A DNA stretch of 49,774 bases from Planifilum fimeticola (GTDB lineage: Bacteria > Bacillota > Bacilli > Thermoactinomycetales > DSM-44946), in contig NZ_PVNE01000028.1 in NCBI RefSeq assembly GCF_003001905.1, positions 1 through 49,774 on the forward strand. The letters run 5' to 3'. Below, piece by piece: positions 26,512 to 38,688 of this stretch; the first letter of the stretch is position 1, and the number at the start of each line of letters is the position of its first letter. The position numbers and the translations under genes were made by a program. A model generated the notes under the pieces. It was not told the DNA's origin and searched no databases. It saw nothing but the letters and a program-made list of their open reading frames with translations.

Positions 26512-26537
26512 GGCGCCGGTTACCCGGCGCCTTTCTT
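26512..26537 (+). terminator. Second leader terminator, partial duplicate of the first
   Basis: GGCGCCGG (26512-26519), loop TTAC and CCGGCGCC (26524-26531), then TTTCTTTG. The 3' arm and T-rich tail repeat those of the first terminator with few changes, so the arms can also pair with each other. Confidence 0.65.
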
Positions 26538-26612
26538 TGTTGGAAACCCTATTTTCCTCCGAGGGGGCGCCGGCGCCGCCGTGCCTCTGGTGCCTGCCGA
26601 GGAGGGAACGTC

Positions 26613-27689
26613 ATGGAAACCAAATACGACCGGCTGAAGGCGTTTGTCGCTGAGAAGGGATGGCCCATGTACCGCTTCAACCAAATCCTGCACGCCATCT
26701 TCAAGGAGAGGATCGGCGAATTCGAGCGGATGGCGACCCTGCCGCTCCCGCTTCGCCATCAGTTGCGGGAACGGTTTGGCAAGAGCGTTTTGCGCCTGAG
26801 ACCCGCACTCCGAAAACGGTCCGGCCAGGCGGACAAAGTGCTGTTTGAACTGCCCGATTCCAATAAGATCGAAACGGTCCGGCTGATCTACCGCGCGGGC
26901 TGGCAGTCCTACTGCGTCTCCTCCCAGTGCGGATGCGGCTTCGGCTGCAGCTTCTGCGCCACGGGCAAGATCGGTTTCAAGCGCAATTTGAGCGCGGATG
27001 AGATCACCGATCAGATCCTTTATTTTCATCTGCAGAATCATCCCATCGACAGCATTTCCCTGATGGGAATGGGGGAGGCGCTGGCCAACCCGCAAACCTT
27101 CGCCGCCCTGAAAGTCCTGACCGATCCCCGGTTGTTCAACTTGAGCCCCCGGAGGATCACGGTCTCCACAATCGGGCTCATCCCCCAAATCGAACGTCTG
27201 TCCAGAGAGTTTCCGCAGGTGAATCTCACCTTTTCGCTCCATTCCCCCTTTGACGAGCAGCGGAGCGCTCTGATGCCCATCAACCGGAAGTATCCGTTGA
27301 ACGAGGTGTTGGACGCGTTGGATGCGCACATCCGCAAAAATCGGCGCAAGGTGTACATCGCCTACATCGTTCTGCCCGGTGTCAACGACACACCCGAACA
27401 TGCCGGGAAACTGATTTCCCTGCTGCGGGGACGTGGCCCCTGGGATTATCTGTATCACGTCAACCTGATCCGTTACAATCCCGCCAGCGGGGCTCCGAAG
27501 GCGTACCAGCGGCCGAACGAGGATGAACTGACCCGCTTTTGCAGGCGTTTGCGAAGAGCGGGTGTGAAGGTGACCGTAAGACAATCCTTCGGCGTGGACA
27601 TCGAAGCCGCCTGCGGACAATTGTACGGGCGGTACTACATCCGCGGCAAGCCGGAGGAGCGAAAAAGCCCTGCGCCGCAAGAGCAGTGA
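26613..27689 (+). CDS. cfr: Cfr-family 23S rRNA (adenine-2503 C8) methyltransferase
   Basis: 358 residues, radical SAM enzyme. The 4Fe-4S cluster cysteines are C108, C112 and C115 (CGCGFGCSFCATG). The two catalytic cysteines are C101 (SYCVSS) and C334 (IEAACGQLYG). Cfr-type rather than RlmN-type features are MGMGEALAN (RlmN usually has GMGEPLLN), the WQSYCVSSQCGCGFGC core and LYHVNLIRYNP. Cfr methylates A2503 at C8 in the peptidyl transferase centre, giving resistance to phenicols, lincosamides, oxazolidinones, pleuromutilins and streptogramin A. ATG at 26613 follows GAGGAGGG. The C-terminal tail is about 15 residues longer than staphylococcal Cfr. Resistance itself is inferred, not shown. 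Confidence 0.85.
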   Translation: METKYDRLKAFVAEKGWPMYRFNQILHAIFKERIGEFERMATLPLPLRHQLRERFGKSVLRLRPALRKRSGQADKVLFELPDSNKIETVRLIYRAGWQSYCVSSQCGCGFGCSFCATGKIGFKRNLSADEITDQILYFHLQNHPIDSISLMGMGEALANPQTFAALKVLTDPRLFNLSPRRITVSTIGLIPQIERLSREFPQVNLTFSLHSPFDEQRSALMPINRKYPLNEVLDALDAHIRKNRRKVYIAYIVLPGVNDTPEHAGKLISLLRGRGPWDYLYHVNLIRYNPASGAPKAYQRPNEDELTRFCRRLRRAGVKVTVRQSFGVDIEAACGQLYGRYYIRGKPEERKSPAPQEQ

Positions 27690-27770
27690 AGCGACTCCGG
27701 GGAAACATCGACCGGCAGCAGAAAACACCTTTTGGATGTGCCCGGCCGACACCCCGGCGCATCGAAAATG

Positions 27771-27798
27771 CCCCGGCCCCGTCACGGAGCCGGGGATT
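27771..27798 (+). terminator. Weak terminator after the cfr-like gene
   Basis: CCCCGGC (27771-27777) pairs with GCCGGGG (27789-27795), followed by ATTT only. Confidence 0.45.
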
Positions 27799-28680
27799 TC
27801 CACATTTTCAGGATAATCCGATCAGGCAGAAGAAAACCCGTCAACACCCGCTTCTCCGGTGGATCTTCAGAATCCGGAGCCAATTCCCCTGCGCAAAACG
27901 CCCCGCGAACCCGCAGGTCTTACACCTGATGTCCCGTTCAGTCAGCCTCTCGGCAGATCGGAACCCATCTCCGACGTGCGGAGGGACGCAGGTGATGGCC
28001 TTCATCTGCGCATCCCCTTCCCTGCCGCTCCGATCCTATTTCCGGAAAAGAGTCAACCTCCGGGGCGTAATCCGGCACGTTTGCATCCGATTGAAGGAAG
28101 AGGGAATCCTGCTCCATCGCATCGCGATGAGCAGTTCCTCCTCCCAGGCCATGCCGGCAGTGGATTGGGCCGTCGCAACTTGGAAGGCGAGATTCGCGCC
28201 GGATTCCTTATCCCGGCGATTCCTTCCGTCCGGCCGGTGGATCTTTCCAAAACTGCATCCCGCCCCGGAAATCACCCATCTCAGTTGCAGACTTTGCAGT
28301 CTGCGCCCCCATGTTCAATAATTCACATACCCTTCTTCTTTGCCCTTGCCAGACACCCTTCGGCGGAAAACTTCCAGTGTCCCCCAAATCACCCGCAAAG
28401 ACGGTCAGCCGTTCCCCGCCAAGGACCTTTCCCCTTCCCCTTTTCCGGCCGAGCCGCCCGCTTTTCGAAAAAGCGGGTAAGACCGACTCATCCCCCCTCA
28501 TCCTCTCCCGGGAAGGACTGCCTGTCAAACAACGGAAACAAAATATCACAAGTCGAAACCCTTTTTGTTCAATTTATCACAAATAATCTCCGCTTTTCCC
28601 TGTACACTGTCTTTGGATCAAGAAAAAAACATTGTGCGGGAGCAGTGGGACGGAACGGACAGCTTGAGAGTTTTTCCAAA
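27799..28680. other. Long intergenic region with little recognisable content
   Basis: Nearly 0.9 kb without a convincing gene except the small minus-strand ORF at 27841-28005. Long open frames on both strands are Pro-, Arg- and Ser-rich and look like composition effects. The last 150 bases before the oxidoreductase are AT-rich and probably hold its promoter. Confidence 0.4.
27841..28005 (-). CDS. Possible 54-residue Cys-containing small protein
   Basis: ATG at 28005 is preceded by GGAAGGGG at a good distance. The peptide begins MKAITCVPPHVGDG and contains RCKTCGFAG, a CxxC pair that with the other cysteines could bind metal. No family is recognised, and the surrounding sequence gives no independent support. 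Confidence 0.3.
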   Translation of the reverse strand: MKAITCVPPHVGDGFRSAERLTERDIRCKTCGFAGRFAQGNWLRILKIHRRSGC

Positions 28681-28697
28681 ATAAGGAGGAGCGAAGT

Positions 28698-30693
28698 ATG
28701 TCCCAAAAGTACGCCAAACTGTTTGAACCGGTTTCCATCGGACCGGTGGAGCTGAAAAACCGCTATGCGATGGCGCCGATGGGCCCCCTCGGCCTTTCCG
28801 ATTCCGAAGGGGGGATTCAATCAGCGCGGCATCGATTATTACGTGGAACGGGCGCGGGGAGGAACCGCCCTGATCATCACCGGCGTCACCTTTGTCGACA
28901 ATCAGGTGGAAAAGCACGCCATGCCGAGCGTTCCCTGCCCCACCCACAACGGCATCCATTTCGTGCGGACCGCCAGGGAGTTGACCGAGCGGATTCACTC
29001 CTATGACGCCAGGATCTTCCTGCAAATGAGCGCGGGCGGGAGGGTGACCATCCCCACCAATCTGGGCGACCATCCGCCCGTGGCGCCTTCTCCCATCCCC
29101 CACCGGTGGCTGAACAAGACCTGCCGGGCCTTGTCCAAGGAGGAGATTCGGCACATCGTCAGGATGTTCGGAATCGGAGCCGTCAACGCCAAGCGGGCAG
29201 GCTTTGACGGCGTCGAGATCCACGCCGTGCATGAGGGGTATCTGCTGGACCAATTCGCCATCTCCTTCTTCAACCGGCGCACCGACGAATACGGCGGATC
29301 CCTGGAAAACCGGCTCCGGTTTGCGCGGGAAGTCGTTGAGGAAATCAAAGAGCGCTGCGGCGACGATTTCCCCGTGGCGCTGCGCTACAGCGTCAAAAGC
29401 TTCATCAAGGACTGGAGGGAAGGCGGGCTGCCGGGCGAAACCTTTGATGAAAAGGGACGCGACGTGGAGGAGGGGATCGAAGCGGCCAAGCTGCTGGTCA
29501 GCTACGGTTATGACGCCCTCGACGTGGACGTCGGTTCCTACGACGCCTGGTGGTGGAGCCATCCCCCCATGTACATGCCGAAGGGCCTTTACATCCCCTA
29601 CGCGAAACGGGTGAAGGAAACCGTCGATGTTCCCGTCATCTGCGCCGGGCGGATGGACAACCCCGACCTCGCCCTGGATGCCCTAGTGAGCGGCGCCTGC
29701 GACATCATCGGTCTGGGACGCCCCCTTCTGGCGGATCTGGAATACGTGAACAAACTGCGGGCCGGAAAGCGGGAATTGATTCGTCCGTGCCTCTCCTGCC
29801 ATGAAGGATGCATGGGCCGCATCCAGGAATATTCCTCCCTGGGCTGTGCGGTCAATCCCGCCGCCTGTCGGGAGCGCGAAGCCCGGCTGACGCCGGCGCT
29901 TCAACCGAAAAAAGTGATGATCATCGGGGGAGGCGTCGCAGGCTGTGAAGCGGCCCGGGTGCTGAAGCTCCGCGGGCACGAGCCCGTCCTTTACGAGAAA
30001 GGGGACCGCCTGGGAGGCAATCTTCTGGCGGGCGGCGTACCCGACTTCAAAGAGGATGACCGGGCCCTCGCCGCCTGGTACGAAAACGTGCTGAGGGATT
30101 TGCAGGTGAGAATCAAACTGAACACCCCCGTCACGGCGGATATGGTGAGGGAAGAAAATCCCGATGCCGTCATCGTGGCCACCGGGTCCATCCCGAAGCG
30201 GATCCCCCTGGGAGACGGCAATAACACCTTCACCGCCACAGAGGTCCTGCTGGGGGAAAAAACGGCGGGAGAGCGCACGGTGGTGGTCGGCGGCGGACTG
30301 GTCGGCTGCGAGTTGGCCCTCTGGCTGGCCAAGAAGGGCAAACAGGTCACTTTGGTGGAGGAGATGGATGAACTTCTCGCCGCAAACGGCCCGCTCTGCC
30401 ACGCCAACTCCGACATGCTCAAGGCGCTCATTCCACATTACGGCATAAAAGTGTTGACCTCCACGAAGGTGATCCGAGCCACCGAGAAAGGGGTTCTCGT
30501 CCACGCGGACGGTGAGGAGACAGAAATCGAGGCGGACACCGTCGTGTTGGCCATCGGTTTCGATCCCGACAAAACTCTGTACGACGAGCTGAAACATGAT
30601 TTCGCGAACATCCACCGGATCGGCGATTCGCGCCGGGTGGCCAACATCATGTACGCCATCTGGGATGCCTACGAAGTCGCCTCCTCCCTGTGA
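28698..30693 (+). pseudogene. OYE-type NADH:flavin oxidoreductase with FAD domain, frameshifted in a G-run
   Basis: About 664 residues if one base is removed. It begins MSQKYAKLFEPVSIGPVELK at the ATG at 28698 (AAGGAGGA upstream) and continues in the next frame from GFNQRGIDYYVERARGG. The switch lies in six G at 28809-28814; five would restore the frame. Domains: FMN TIM barrel, a 4Fe-4S site (CLSCHEGC plus a later Cys near residue 364), then two Rossmann motifs (IIGGGVAGCEAARVL and VVGGGLVGCELALWL). This is the 2,4-dienoyl-CoA reductase, 2-enoate reductase and BaiCD family, reducing enoate or enone double bonds. The shift may be a sequencing error or a real mutation. Confidence 0.8.
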
Positions 30694-30708
30694 TGCTGCA
30701 TCAATAAT

Positions 30709-30849
30709 GGACGGCCGAACAGGCCGTCCAAGCTGTTGACAAAGTGTCAGGATGGGGGCGATTTTCCGCATCGGCCCCACGCGGGGTAGCGAGTCGCTCG
30801 ACGAAAATCGCCTCCCGAGTCAGCAGTTACGACGGCCGAAAAGGCCGTC
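30709..30849 (+). mobile_element. MITE-like palindromic element between duplicated terminator hairpins
   Basis: Core 30732-30826 begins GCTGTTGACAAAG, as the IS ends do, and finishes GTCAGCAG, an imperfect inverted repeat of its start. GGCGATTTTC (30757-30766) pairs with GAAAATCGCC (30803-30812), with inner CCCC/GGGG and CGAG/CTCG stems. It is flanked by two near-identical hairpins, GACGGCCGAACAGGCCGTC (30710-30728) and GACGGCCGAAAAGGCCGTC (30831-30849), the second with a T-rich tail. The layout resembles a small insertion that duplicated the terminator of the oxidoreductase gene. Confidence 0.55.
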
Positions 30850-31009
30850 TTCACCTTTTCCTTGTGTCAAAGGATGGTATTCCCGTACGCCCCCTCATCC
30901 TCGGAGTCAAAAAAAACGATCGGCCCCTCTGCATGTTCAAGGAAGGTTGTCCCCCCTTGAATCGGTATGAGAAAAACACTTAAGGGCCCATCTTCCCAGA
31001 CTGCGGATC

Positions 31010-31339
31010 TTATGACAAAAACGTATGTATGAGGTCCAGACACTCCTGAACCACTTCCACGGGAGCGCGCCCTTCGATTCGGAACCGACGAGCCCGCCAG
31101 TCCAGGCTTTTGACCTGGTCCGTCAGGACCACTCCCTGAATCGGCAAATCCTCCGGCAATTTCACCTCGAAGGGATACCCCTTTTCCCGGCTTGTGATCG
31201 GGCACACCACCGCAAATTTGGTCACCTCGTTGAAGGCCTTCGGCGACAAAACAATGGCGGGACGCCTCCCGTCCTGCTCATGTCCCGCTTGAGGGTGAAA
31301 GTTGACGTAGACCAGGTCTCCGCGGTCAGGCACCTGCAT
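31010..31339 (-). CDS. mazF: MazF/PemK-family endoribonuclease toxin
   Basis: 109 residues, normal MazF length. Core motifs include GDLVYVNFHPQAGHEQDGRR with the catalytic Arg and conserved RPAIVLSP, then VVCPITSREKGYPFEV and GVVLTDQVKSLDWRAR. It cleaves single-stranded mRNA at short motifs when the antitoxin is degraded. Start and antitoxin stop share the A of TGATG, so translation is coupled. Closer to E. coli MazF/ChpB than to the NdoA form that Bacillus carries next to alr. Confidence 0.9.
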   Translation of the reverse strand: MQVPDRGDLVYVNFHPQAGHEQDGRRPAIVLSPKAFNEVTKFAVVCPITSREKGYPFEVKLPEDLPIQGVVLTDQVKSLDWRARRFRIEGRAPVEVVQECLDLIHTFLS

Positions 31340-31608
31340 CAGAGGCGCTCATTCCCTTCCACGCCGAAATCGATCTCGTCATGGCGATTTTCCGGTGTCA
31401 CCTTCTCCAGCAGCTCCTGCAAGGTCGGCTTTCTTTTCTTGGGCACCAATTTGATGACGTTGCCCTCCACGCACATGTCGACTTCAGATCCCTGGTGAAT
31501 GCCCGTCTCCTCGGCAATATGGCTGGGAATCCGAACAGCCAGACTGTTCCCCCACTTCTGCACCCGCGTGGTCACCGCCATCCCTCCGCCTTTTCCTTTT
31601 GATTCCAT
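31339..31608 (-). CDS. mazE: MazE/AbrB-type antitoxin
   Basis: 89 residues from the ATG at 31608, with GAGGGTG upstream. An alternative start at MAVTTRVQKWGNSLAVRIP (31581) is possible because the perfect TATAAT at 31611-31606 overlaps the first start. Residues 11-60 form the SpoVT/AbrB swapped-hairpin DNA-binding domain; the C-terminal part would bind and neutralise MazF. Likely autorepresses through the dyad at 31631-31651. Confidence 0.85.
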   Translation of the reverse strand: MESKGKGGGMAVTTRVQKWGNSLAVRIPSHIAEETGIHQGSEVDMCVEGNVIKLVPKKRKPTLQELLEKVTPENRHDEIDFGVEGNERL

Positions 31609-31630
31609 TATATCACCCTCAAGAACAGGC

Positions 31631-31651
31631 TGTATACACATAGTTTATACA
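31631..31651 (-). promoter_or_regulatory. Operator candidate of mazEF
   Basis: TGTATA (31631-31636) and TATACA (31646-31651) form an inverted repeat with a nine-base gap just upstream of mazE, where AbrB-like antitoxins autoregulate. Confidence 0.5.
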
Positions 31652-31738
31652 ACGGAGGGAGCCGGGATACCCGAAAAGGGCCCAAAATCCTGAACGGCAG
31701 GGGGGATCGGGTCTGCAAAGTTGCAAGGCAAGCATAAA

Positions 31739-31812
31739 GAAGGAGGGAAAGTCACTTCCCTCCTTCCCGGGTGTTGAGAATTTGTCAGCAGCGCGAAAAC
31801 CCCGGCGCGGGG
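31739..31812 (-). terminator. Tandem terminator hairpins after the MFS gene
   Basis: On the minus strand CCCCGCGCCGGGG then TTTT (31812-31796) comes first. Then GAAGGAGGGA pairs with TCCCTCCTTC (31766-31739) before TTTATG. Between them lies GCTGCTGACAAAT (31792-31780), a variant of the IS-end motif. Confidence 0.65.
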
Positions 31813-31823
31813 GGCTTTCCAAA

Positions 31824-33383
31824 TCAAGCTTCCTGTCGGGCTGCCTTCCTGCGGACCAAACCGAGCAGGATCACCGCAAGCAGCATTGCGATGGCGACGG
31901 TCGTGGACGCGTAGAACAGACCGCTGTACCCGGTTTCCACCGCCTCGTGCAGGGAAGAAGACAGGATCTCCCTCACGGTCGGATCCGGGATTTTATCAAA
32001 GGCTTCCTGCATCGCCGCCACATCCATCTCTTCCCCGGTGGGATGGGCCATGTTTCCCCCCACGGGAATGTTGGCATCTTCCATTTTCTTTTTGATCGTA
32101 TCCTCCAGGTTCAAGAAGGACCGGGCGATGAAACCGGCATACACCGTCGGCGCAAGGGTCATCCCGATCTGACGGAGGAGGGAGCTGGTGGCCAGGGCGA
32201 TCCCCTTTTGATTCCCCGCCTTTTCCGCCGCGAGCACATTGATGGGAGCCCCCAGCATGAAACCGAACCCCACTCCGACAAGGCAGCTCGCCACCACCAT
32301 CTGCCACAGGGAGTTCACCCACAGGGGGAACAGCAAAAACCCGATTACCGTCAGGACCGTGGCCACCAACAGGGCTTGAATCGGCCCGCGCCGATCCACC
32401 ACCGCTCCCCCGGCGCCGGCTCCCACGCCGGAAGCGATGGCCAGGGGAGTGACCCAGTACCCCGACAGATTTCGATCCACGCCCAGATACTGTTCAATGT
32501 AGGCGGGAATAAAGATGACCGAAGCCAGTATGGCCCCCGACAAAAGCGCCAAAACGAGCGTCCAGCGATAGCTGGCGTCCCTCAGCAAGGTCACGGGCAG
32601 CAGAGGATCCACATCCCGGGACGCCTCCATGCGCCTTTCGACAAACCCCAACGCGACGAGGAGTACGATGCCCGCCCCCGCAAAGAGAAGAAATTCGGGA
32701 GAAGCCATGCTTTCCAGCAGGTCCACGCCCTCCAACAGGGTAAAGCTGTACATCAGGCTGAGCAGCGCAAAGCTGAGCAGGCCGATGCCCGCCCAATCCG
32801 TTTTTTGCACCGCATCGTCCATCTCGGGATCCTGGATCACTTTAAAGCCGAGGATCAGCAGGATCACGGCGATCGGAATGTTGATGAGAAACAGCCAGTG
32901 CCAGCTTCCGGTGACGCTCAAAATGAAGGAACCCGCATTCGGTCCCAGAACGGACGCGATTCCGTGCATGGCTCCCAGCATTCCGAGAGCCCCGCCCTGC
33001 TTCTCCACCGGAAAACTCCGAAGTATGTAGGAACTGGCGATGATGAAGATCCCGCCTCCGCCCAGGGACTGAATCAGCCGGGCGACGAGGAACATCCCGA
33101 AATTGAAACTGCTGGCAACCAGGAGGGAACCCAGGCCGAACAAAAAGATCTCGATCAGAAACAGCTTCTTGATCCCGTACTTGTCGGACATTTTTCCGAC
33201 GATGGGGATGCTGATCGCCATCCCCAATGTATAGATGGTGACGGTCCAGGAACCCCACGTTGCCGTCACGTCAAAGGAATCGATCAACGTCGTCAAGGCC
33301 GCGGATATGATCCCGTTGTCCAAGGCACCCATAAACACGCCGACACAAAAAAGAACCACCGATCCCATGAGACGTCGATTCAC
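31824..33383 (-). CDS. MFS drug:H+ antiporter, DHA2 (14-TMS) family
   Basis: 519 residues. GTG at 33383 chosen because GGAGGG lies seven bases upstream; the frame is open further but without a ribosome site. TM1 carries GALDNGIISAAL, a DHA2-type motif; loop 2-3 has GKMSDKYGIKKLF (motif A), and TM5 has the antiporter motif GPNAGSFILSVTGSWHWLF. An insert of about 60 residues lies before the last helix. Substrates are probably amphipathic drugs or metabolites. Transcribed alone, with an operator-like dyad at its promoter. Confidence 0.87.
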   Translation of the reverse strand: MNRRLMGSVVLFCVGVFMGALDNGIISAALTTLIDSFDVTATWGSWTVTIYTLGMAISIPIVGKMSDKYGIKKLFLIEIFLFGLGSLLVASSFNFGMFLVARLIQSLGGGGIFIIASSYILRSFPVEKQGGALGMLGAMHGIASVLGPNAGSFILSVTGSWHWLFLINIPIAVILLILGFKVIQDPEMDDAVQKTDWAGIGLLSFALLSLMYSFTLLEGVDLLESMASPEFLLFAGAGIVLLVALGFVERRMEASRDVDPLLPVTLLRDASYRWTLVLALLSGAILASVIFIPAYIEQYLGVDRNLSGYWVTPLAIASGVGAGAGGAVVDRRGPIQALLVATVLTVIGFLLFPLWVNSLWQMVVASCLVGVGFGFMLGAPINVLAAEKAGNQKGIALATSSLLRQIGMTLAPTVYAGFIARSFLNLEDTIKKKMEDANIPVGGNMAHPTGEEMDVAAMQEAFDKIPDPTVREILSSSLHEAVETGYSGLFYASTTVAIAMLLAVILLGLVRRKAARQEA

Positions 33384-33480
33384 ATTATTTCCCTCCACAT
33401 TTGACATTTGAGGCTTCCAAAAGCCCGTGGCCGGAAGGAAAACCGTTCGCTCCCTCCCGGCGGAATGGACCTTCCGACAC

Positions 33481-33500
33481 ATTGTTAATAAACAATTATA
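33481..33500 (-). promoter_or_regulatory. MFS gene -10 box with overlapping dyad
   Basis: TATAAT on the minus strand (33500-33495) is adjacent to ATTGTT-AATA-AACAAT (33481-33496), a perfect dyad that fits a repressor operator. No good -35 box was found. Confidence 0.5.
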
Positions 33501-34045
33501 TTTTTCATCCTACACCAAAATCCATCAGATGGAAAAGAGGAATGCGGCGGTCACGGAATCCCAGTCAAAACCCCGGCCTTTAGTAGCCCGATGATCATCT
33601 TGACATTCCGTTATCCGGTAGAGCCTTCCATCTCGAATTTAAAAGGGAATGGGATTCATCCGCAGCAAATGATGCGATAAATTCGTTAACCTCTTTGCTC
33701 ATTTCCTTATAACGGGTCCAAAGGCCGTCCACATGCTACTGAAAAGGATCCGCCCAATAGAGACTGCTGCGATGGCACATTTCTGATCACTTTCCAGAGT
33801 CCAAATGCCTTTTTGGCGTTCTTCATTATCTGCACCATGAGCTTCCATCATGCCACTATGCAGATAAAGTTGCAATATGATTAAACCTCATCGGGATGCA
33901 AGGCGATGGGTGGCATGCTTCTTTCACCGGAACCCGGCATGCAGAAGCTTTTCCTTGTGCAGACCTTTTTCCCCGCTGCTTATATCATGGGGCCCTCGGT
34001 AACAAATCTTAACTGTAGATCGGGATGCGAGGATAGCCGCAAGTC
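33501..34045. other. Decayed region upstream of the suf terminators
   Basis: No intact gene. On the minus strand 33595-33851 reads as two overlapping protein-like frames: one beginning MMEAHGADNEERQKGIWTLE, the other containing RYKEMSKEVNEFIASF. They look like one gene broken by a frameshift, family not recognised. The rest shows nothing. Confidence 0.35.
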
Positions 34046-34076
34046 AAAAAAGCGTGTCCGGAAATCTCGGACACGC
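34046..34076 (-). terminator. Distal terminator downstream of the suf operon
   Basis: GCGTGTCCG (34052-34060) pairs with CGGACACGC (34068-34076); on the minus strand six T follow. Confidence 0.7.
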
Positions 34077-34157
34077 AGGTGTGAAGGTATCGTTGGTGCC
34101 ATATCTCCGCGTCCCTCGCAAAGCCGAGGATGTCGCCTTGTATTAAGCCGTGGTAAC

Positions 34158-34198
34158 TAAAAAAATTTGGTGGGCAAAACGCCCTTGTTTCACCCACC
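34158..34198 (-). terminator. Proximal terminator of the suf operon
   Basis: On the minus strand GGTGGG and CCCACC (34198-34169) with an inner GGGC/GCCC stem, followed by a T-run. It lies 22 bp after the sufB stop. Confidence 0.7.
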
Positions 34199-34219
34199 CA
34201 TAAACCGTATCGATCAAAC

Positions 34220-35644
34220 TTACCCGATACTGCCTTCCATCTCGTACTTGATCAGCCGGTTCATCTCCACCGCGTATTCCATCGGCAATTCCTTGGTGAA
34301 GGGCTCGATGAAGCCCATCACGATCATCTGTGTGGCCTCCTCTTCGCTGAGGCCGCGGCTCATCAGGTAGAAGAGCTGATCTTCGCTCACCTTGCTGACC
34401 GTCGCTTCGTGTTCCAGAGTGATGTCGTCGTTCAGAATTTCGTTGTAGGGGATCGTGTCCGACGTCGATTTGTCGTCCAGGATCAGCGTGTCGCACTTGA
34501 CGTTGGCTTTGGAACCCTGGGAATTGCGGCCGAAGCTGGTCAGCCCCCGATAGGTCACCTTGCCGCCGTCCTTGCTGATCGACTTGGAGATGATGGTGGC
34601 CGTACAGTTGGGCGCGAGGGCGGTCACCTTGGCTCCGGCATCCTGATGCTGTCCCTTGCCGGCCACGGCGATGGACAGGACGTCGGCCTTGGCTCCCTCT
34701 CCCTTCATGATGACGGCCGGATATTTCATCGTCAGCTTGCTCCCGATGTTGCCGTCGACCCACTCCATGTGGGCCCCTTCATAGGCCACGGCCCGTTTCG
34801 TCACCAGGTTGTACACGTTGTGGGACCAGTTCTGGATGGTGGTGTAGCGGCAGCGGGCGTTTTTCTTGACGATGATCTCCACGACGGCGCTGTGCAGGGA
34901 ATCGGTGCTGTAGATCGGCGCCGTGCAGCCTTCGACGTAATGGACAAAGCTGTCCTCGTCGGCGATGATCAGCGTCCGCTCAAACTGACCCATGTTCTCC
35001 GAGTTGATCCGGAAGTAGGCCTGGAGGGGGATTTCCACGCGCACGCCCTTCGGCACGTAAATGAAGCTCCCGCCGCTCCAGACGGCGCTGTTCAGCGCGG
35101 CGAACTTGTTGTCCGTGGGAGGCACGACGGTTCCGAAGTATTCCCGCACCAGTTCGGGATACTCCTTCACCGCCGTGTCGGTGTCGCAGAAGATGACACC
35201 CTGCTGTTCCAACTCTTTCTTCATGTTGTGGTAAACCACTTCCGACTCGTACTGGGCCGACACCCCCGCCAGAAACTTCCGTTCCGCCTCGGGGATGCCC
35301 AACCGGTCGAAGGTGCGTTTGATCTCCTCCGGCACCTCGTCCCAGCTGCGTCCTTGCCGCTCCGACGGTTTGACGTAATAGGTGATGTCGTCGAAGTTCA
35401 GCTCGGACAGATCACCGGGGAGGATGGAAAACCATTTGCTGTTCTTGTCGCTGGGCATGGGCATTTTGAAAAACTGCTCCAGCGCCTTGAGCCGAAATTC
35501 GAGCATCCAATCCGGTTCGCCCTTGATCCGGGAAATCTCCTCGACGACTTCCCGGGACAATCCCCGCTTGGAGCGGTATACGGAAACGTCTTTATCGCGA
35601 AACCCGTATTGGTACTCCGAGAGTTCGGGCAGTTCCTTCGCCAT
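34220..35644 (-). CDS. sufB: Fe-S cluster assembly scaffold SufB
   Basis: 474 residues, full length. Typical N-terminus [20 protein letters not shown], then [16 protein letters not shown]. The C-terminal beta-helix has [20 protein letters not shown] and the ending [14 protein letters not shown]. SufB forms the SufBC2D complex on which 4Fe-4S clusters are built. Last gene of sufCDSUB; GGGAGGG precedes the ATG. A 90-bp gap separates it from sufU. Confidence 0.96.
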   Translation of the reverse strand: MAKELPELSEYQYGFRDKDVSVYRSKRGLSREVVEEISRIKGEPDWMLEFRLKALEQFFKMPMPSDKNSKWFSILPGDLSELNFDDITYYVKPSERQGRSWDEVPEEIKRTFDRLGIPEAERKFLAGVSAQYESEVVYHNMKKELEQQGVIFCDTDTAVKEYPELVREYFGTVVPPTDNKFAALNSAVWSGGSFIYVPKGVRVEIPLQAYFRINSENMGQFERTLIIADEDSFVHYVEGCTAPIYSTDSLHSAVVEIIVKKNARCRYTTIQNWSHNVYNLVTKRAVAYEGAHMEWVDGNIGSKLTMKYPAVIMKGEGAKADVLSIAVAGKGQHQDAGAKVTALAPNCTATIISKSISKDGGKVTYRGLTSFGRNSQGSKANVKCDTLILDDKSTSDTIPYNEILNDDITLEHEATVSKVSEDQLFYLMSRGLSEEEATQMIVMGFIEPFTKELPMEYAVEMNRLIKYEMEGSIG

Positions 35645-35734
35645 ACGAATCCCTCCCTTTCTAAGGAAAAAGCGATCGGGCCGGGAAGGTTCCCTCCGGT
35701 CAGGCTTCCGCGGCTTCGAACCTTCCCGCCACCC

Positions 35735-38674
<2,940 letters not shown>

Positions 38675-38688
38675 TGCCGTCACCCACC

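Noticed and set aside
27859-28755. Plus-strand open frame of 298 codons before the OYE gene
   Set aside because: Pro-, Ser- and Arg-rich with no motif, runs into the real oxidoreductase start in another frame; composition effect of GC-rich DNA.
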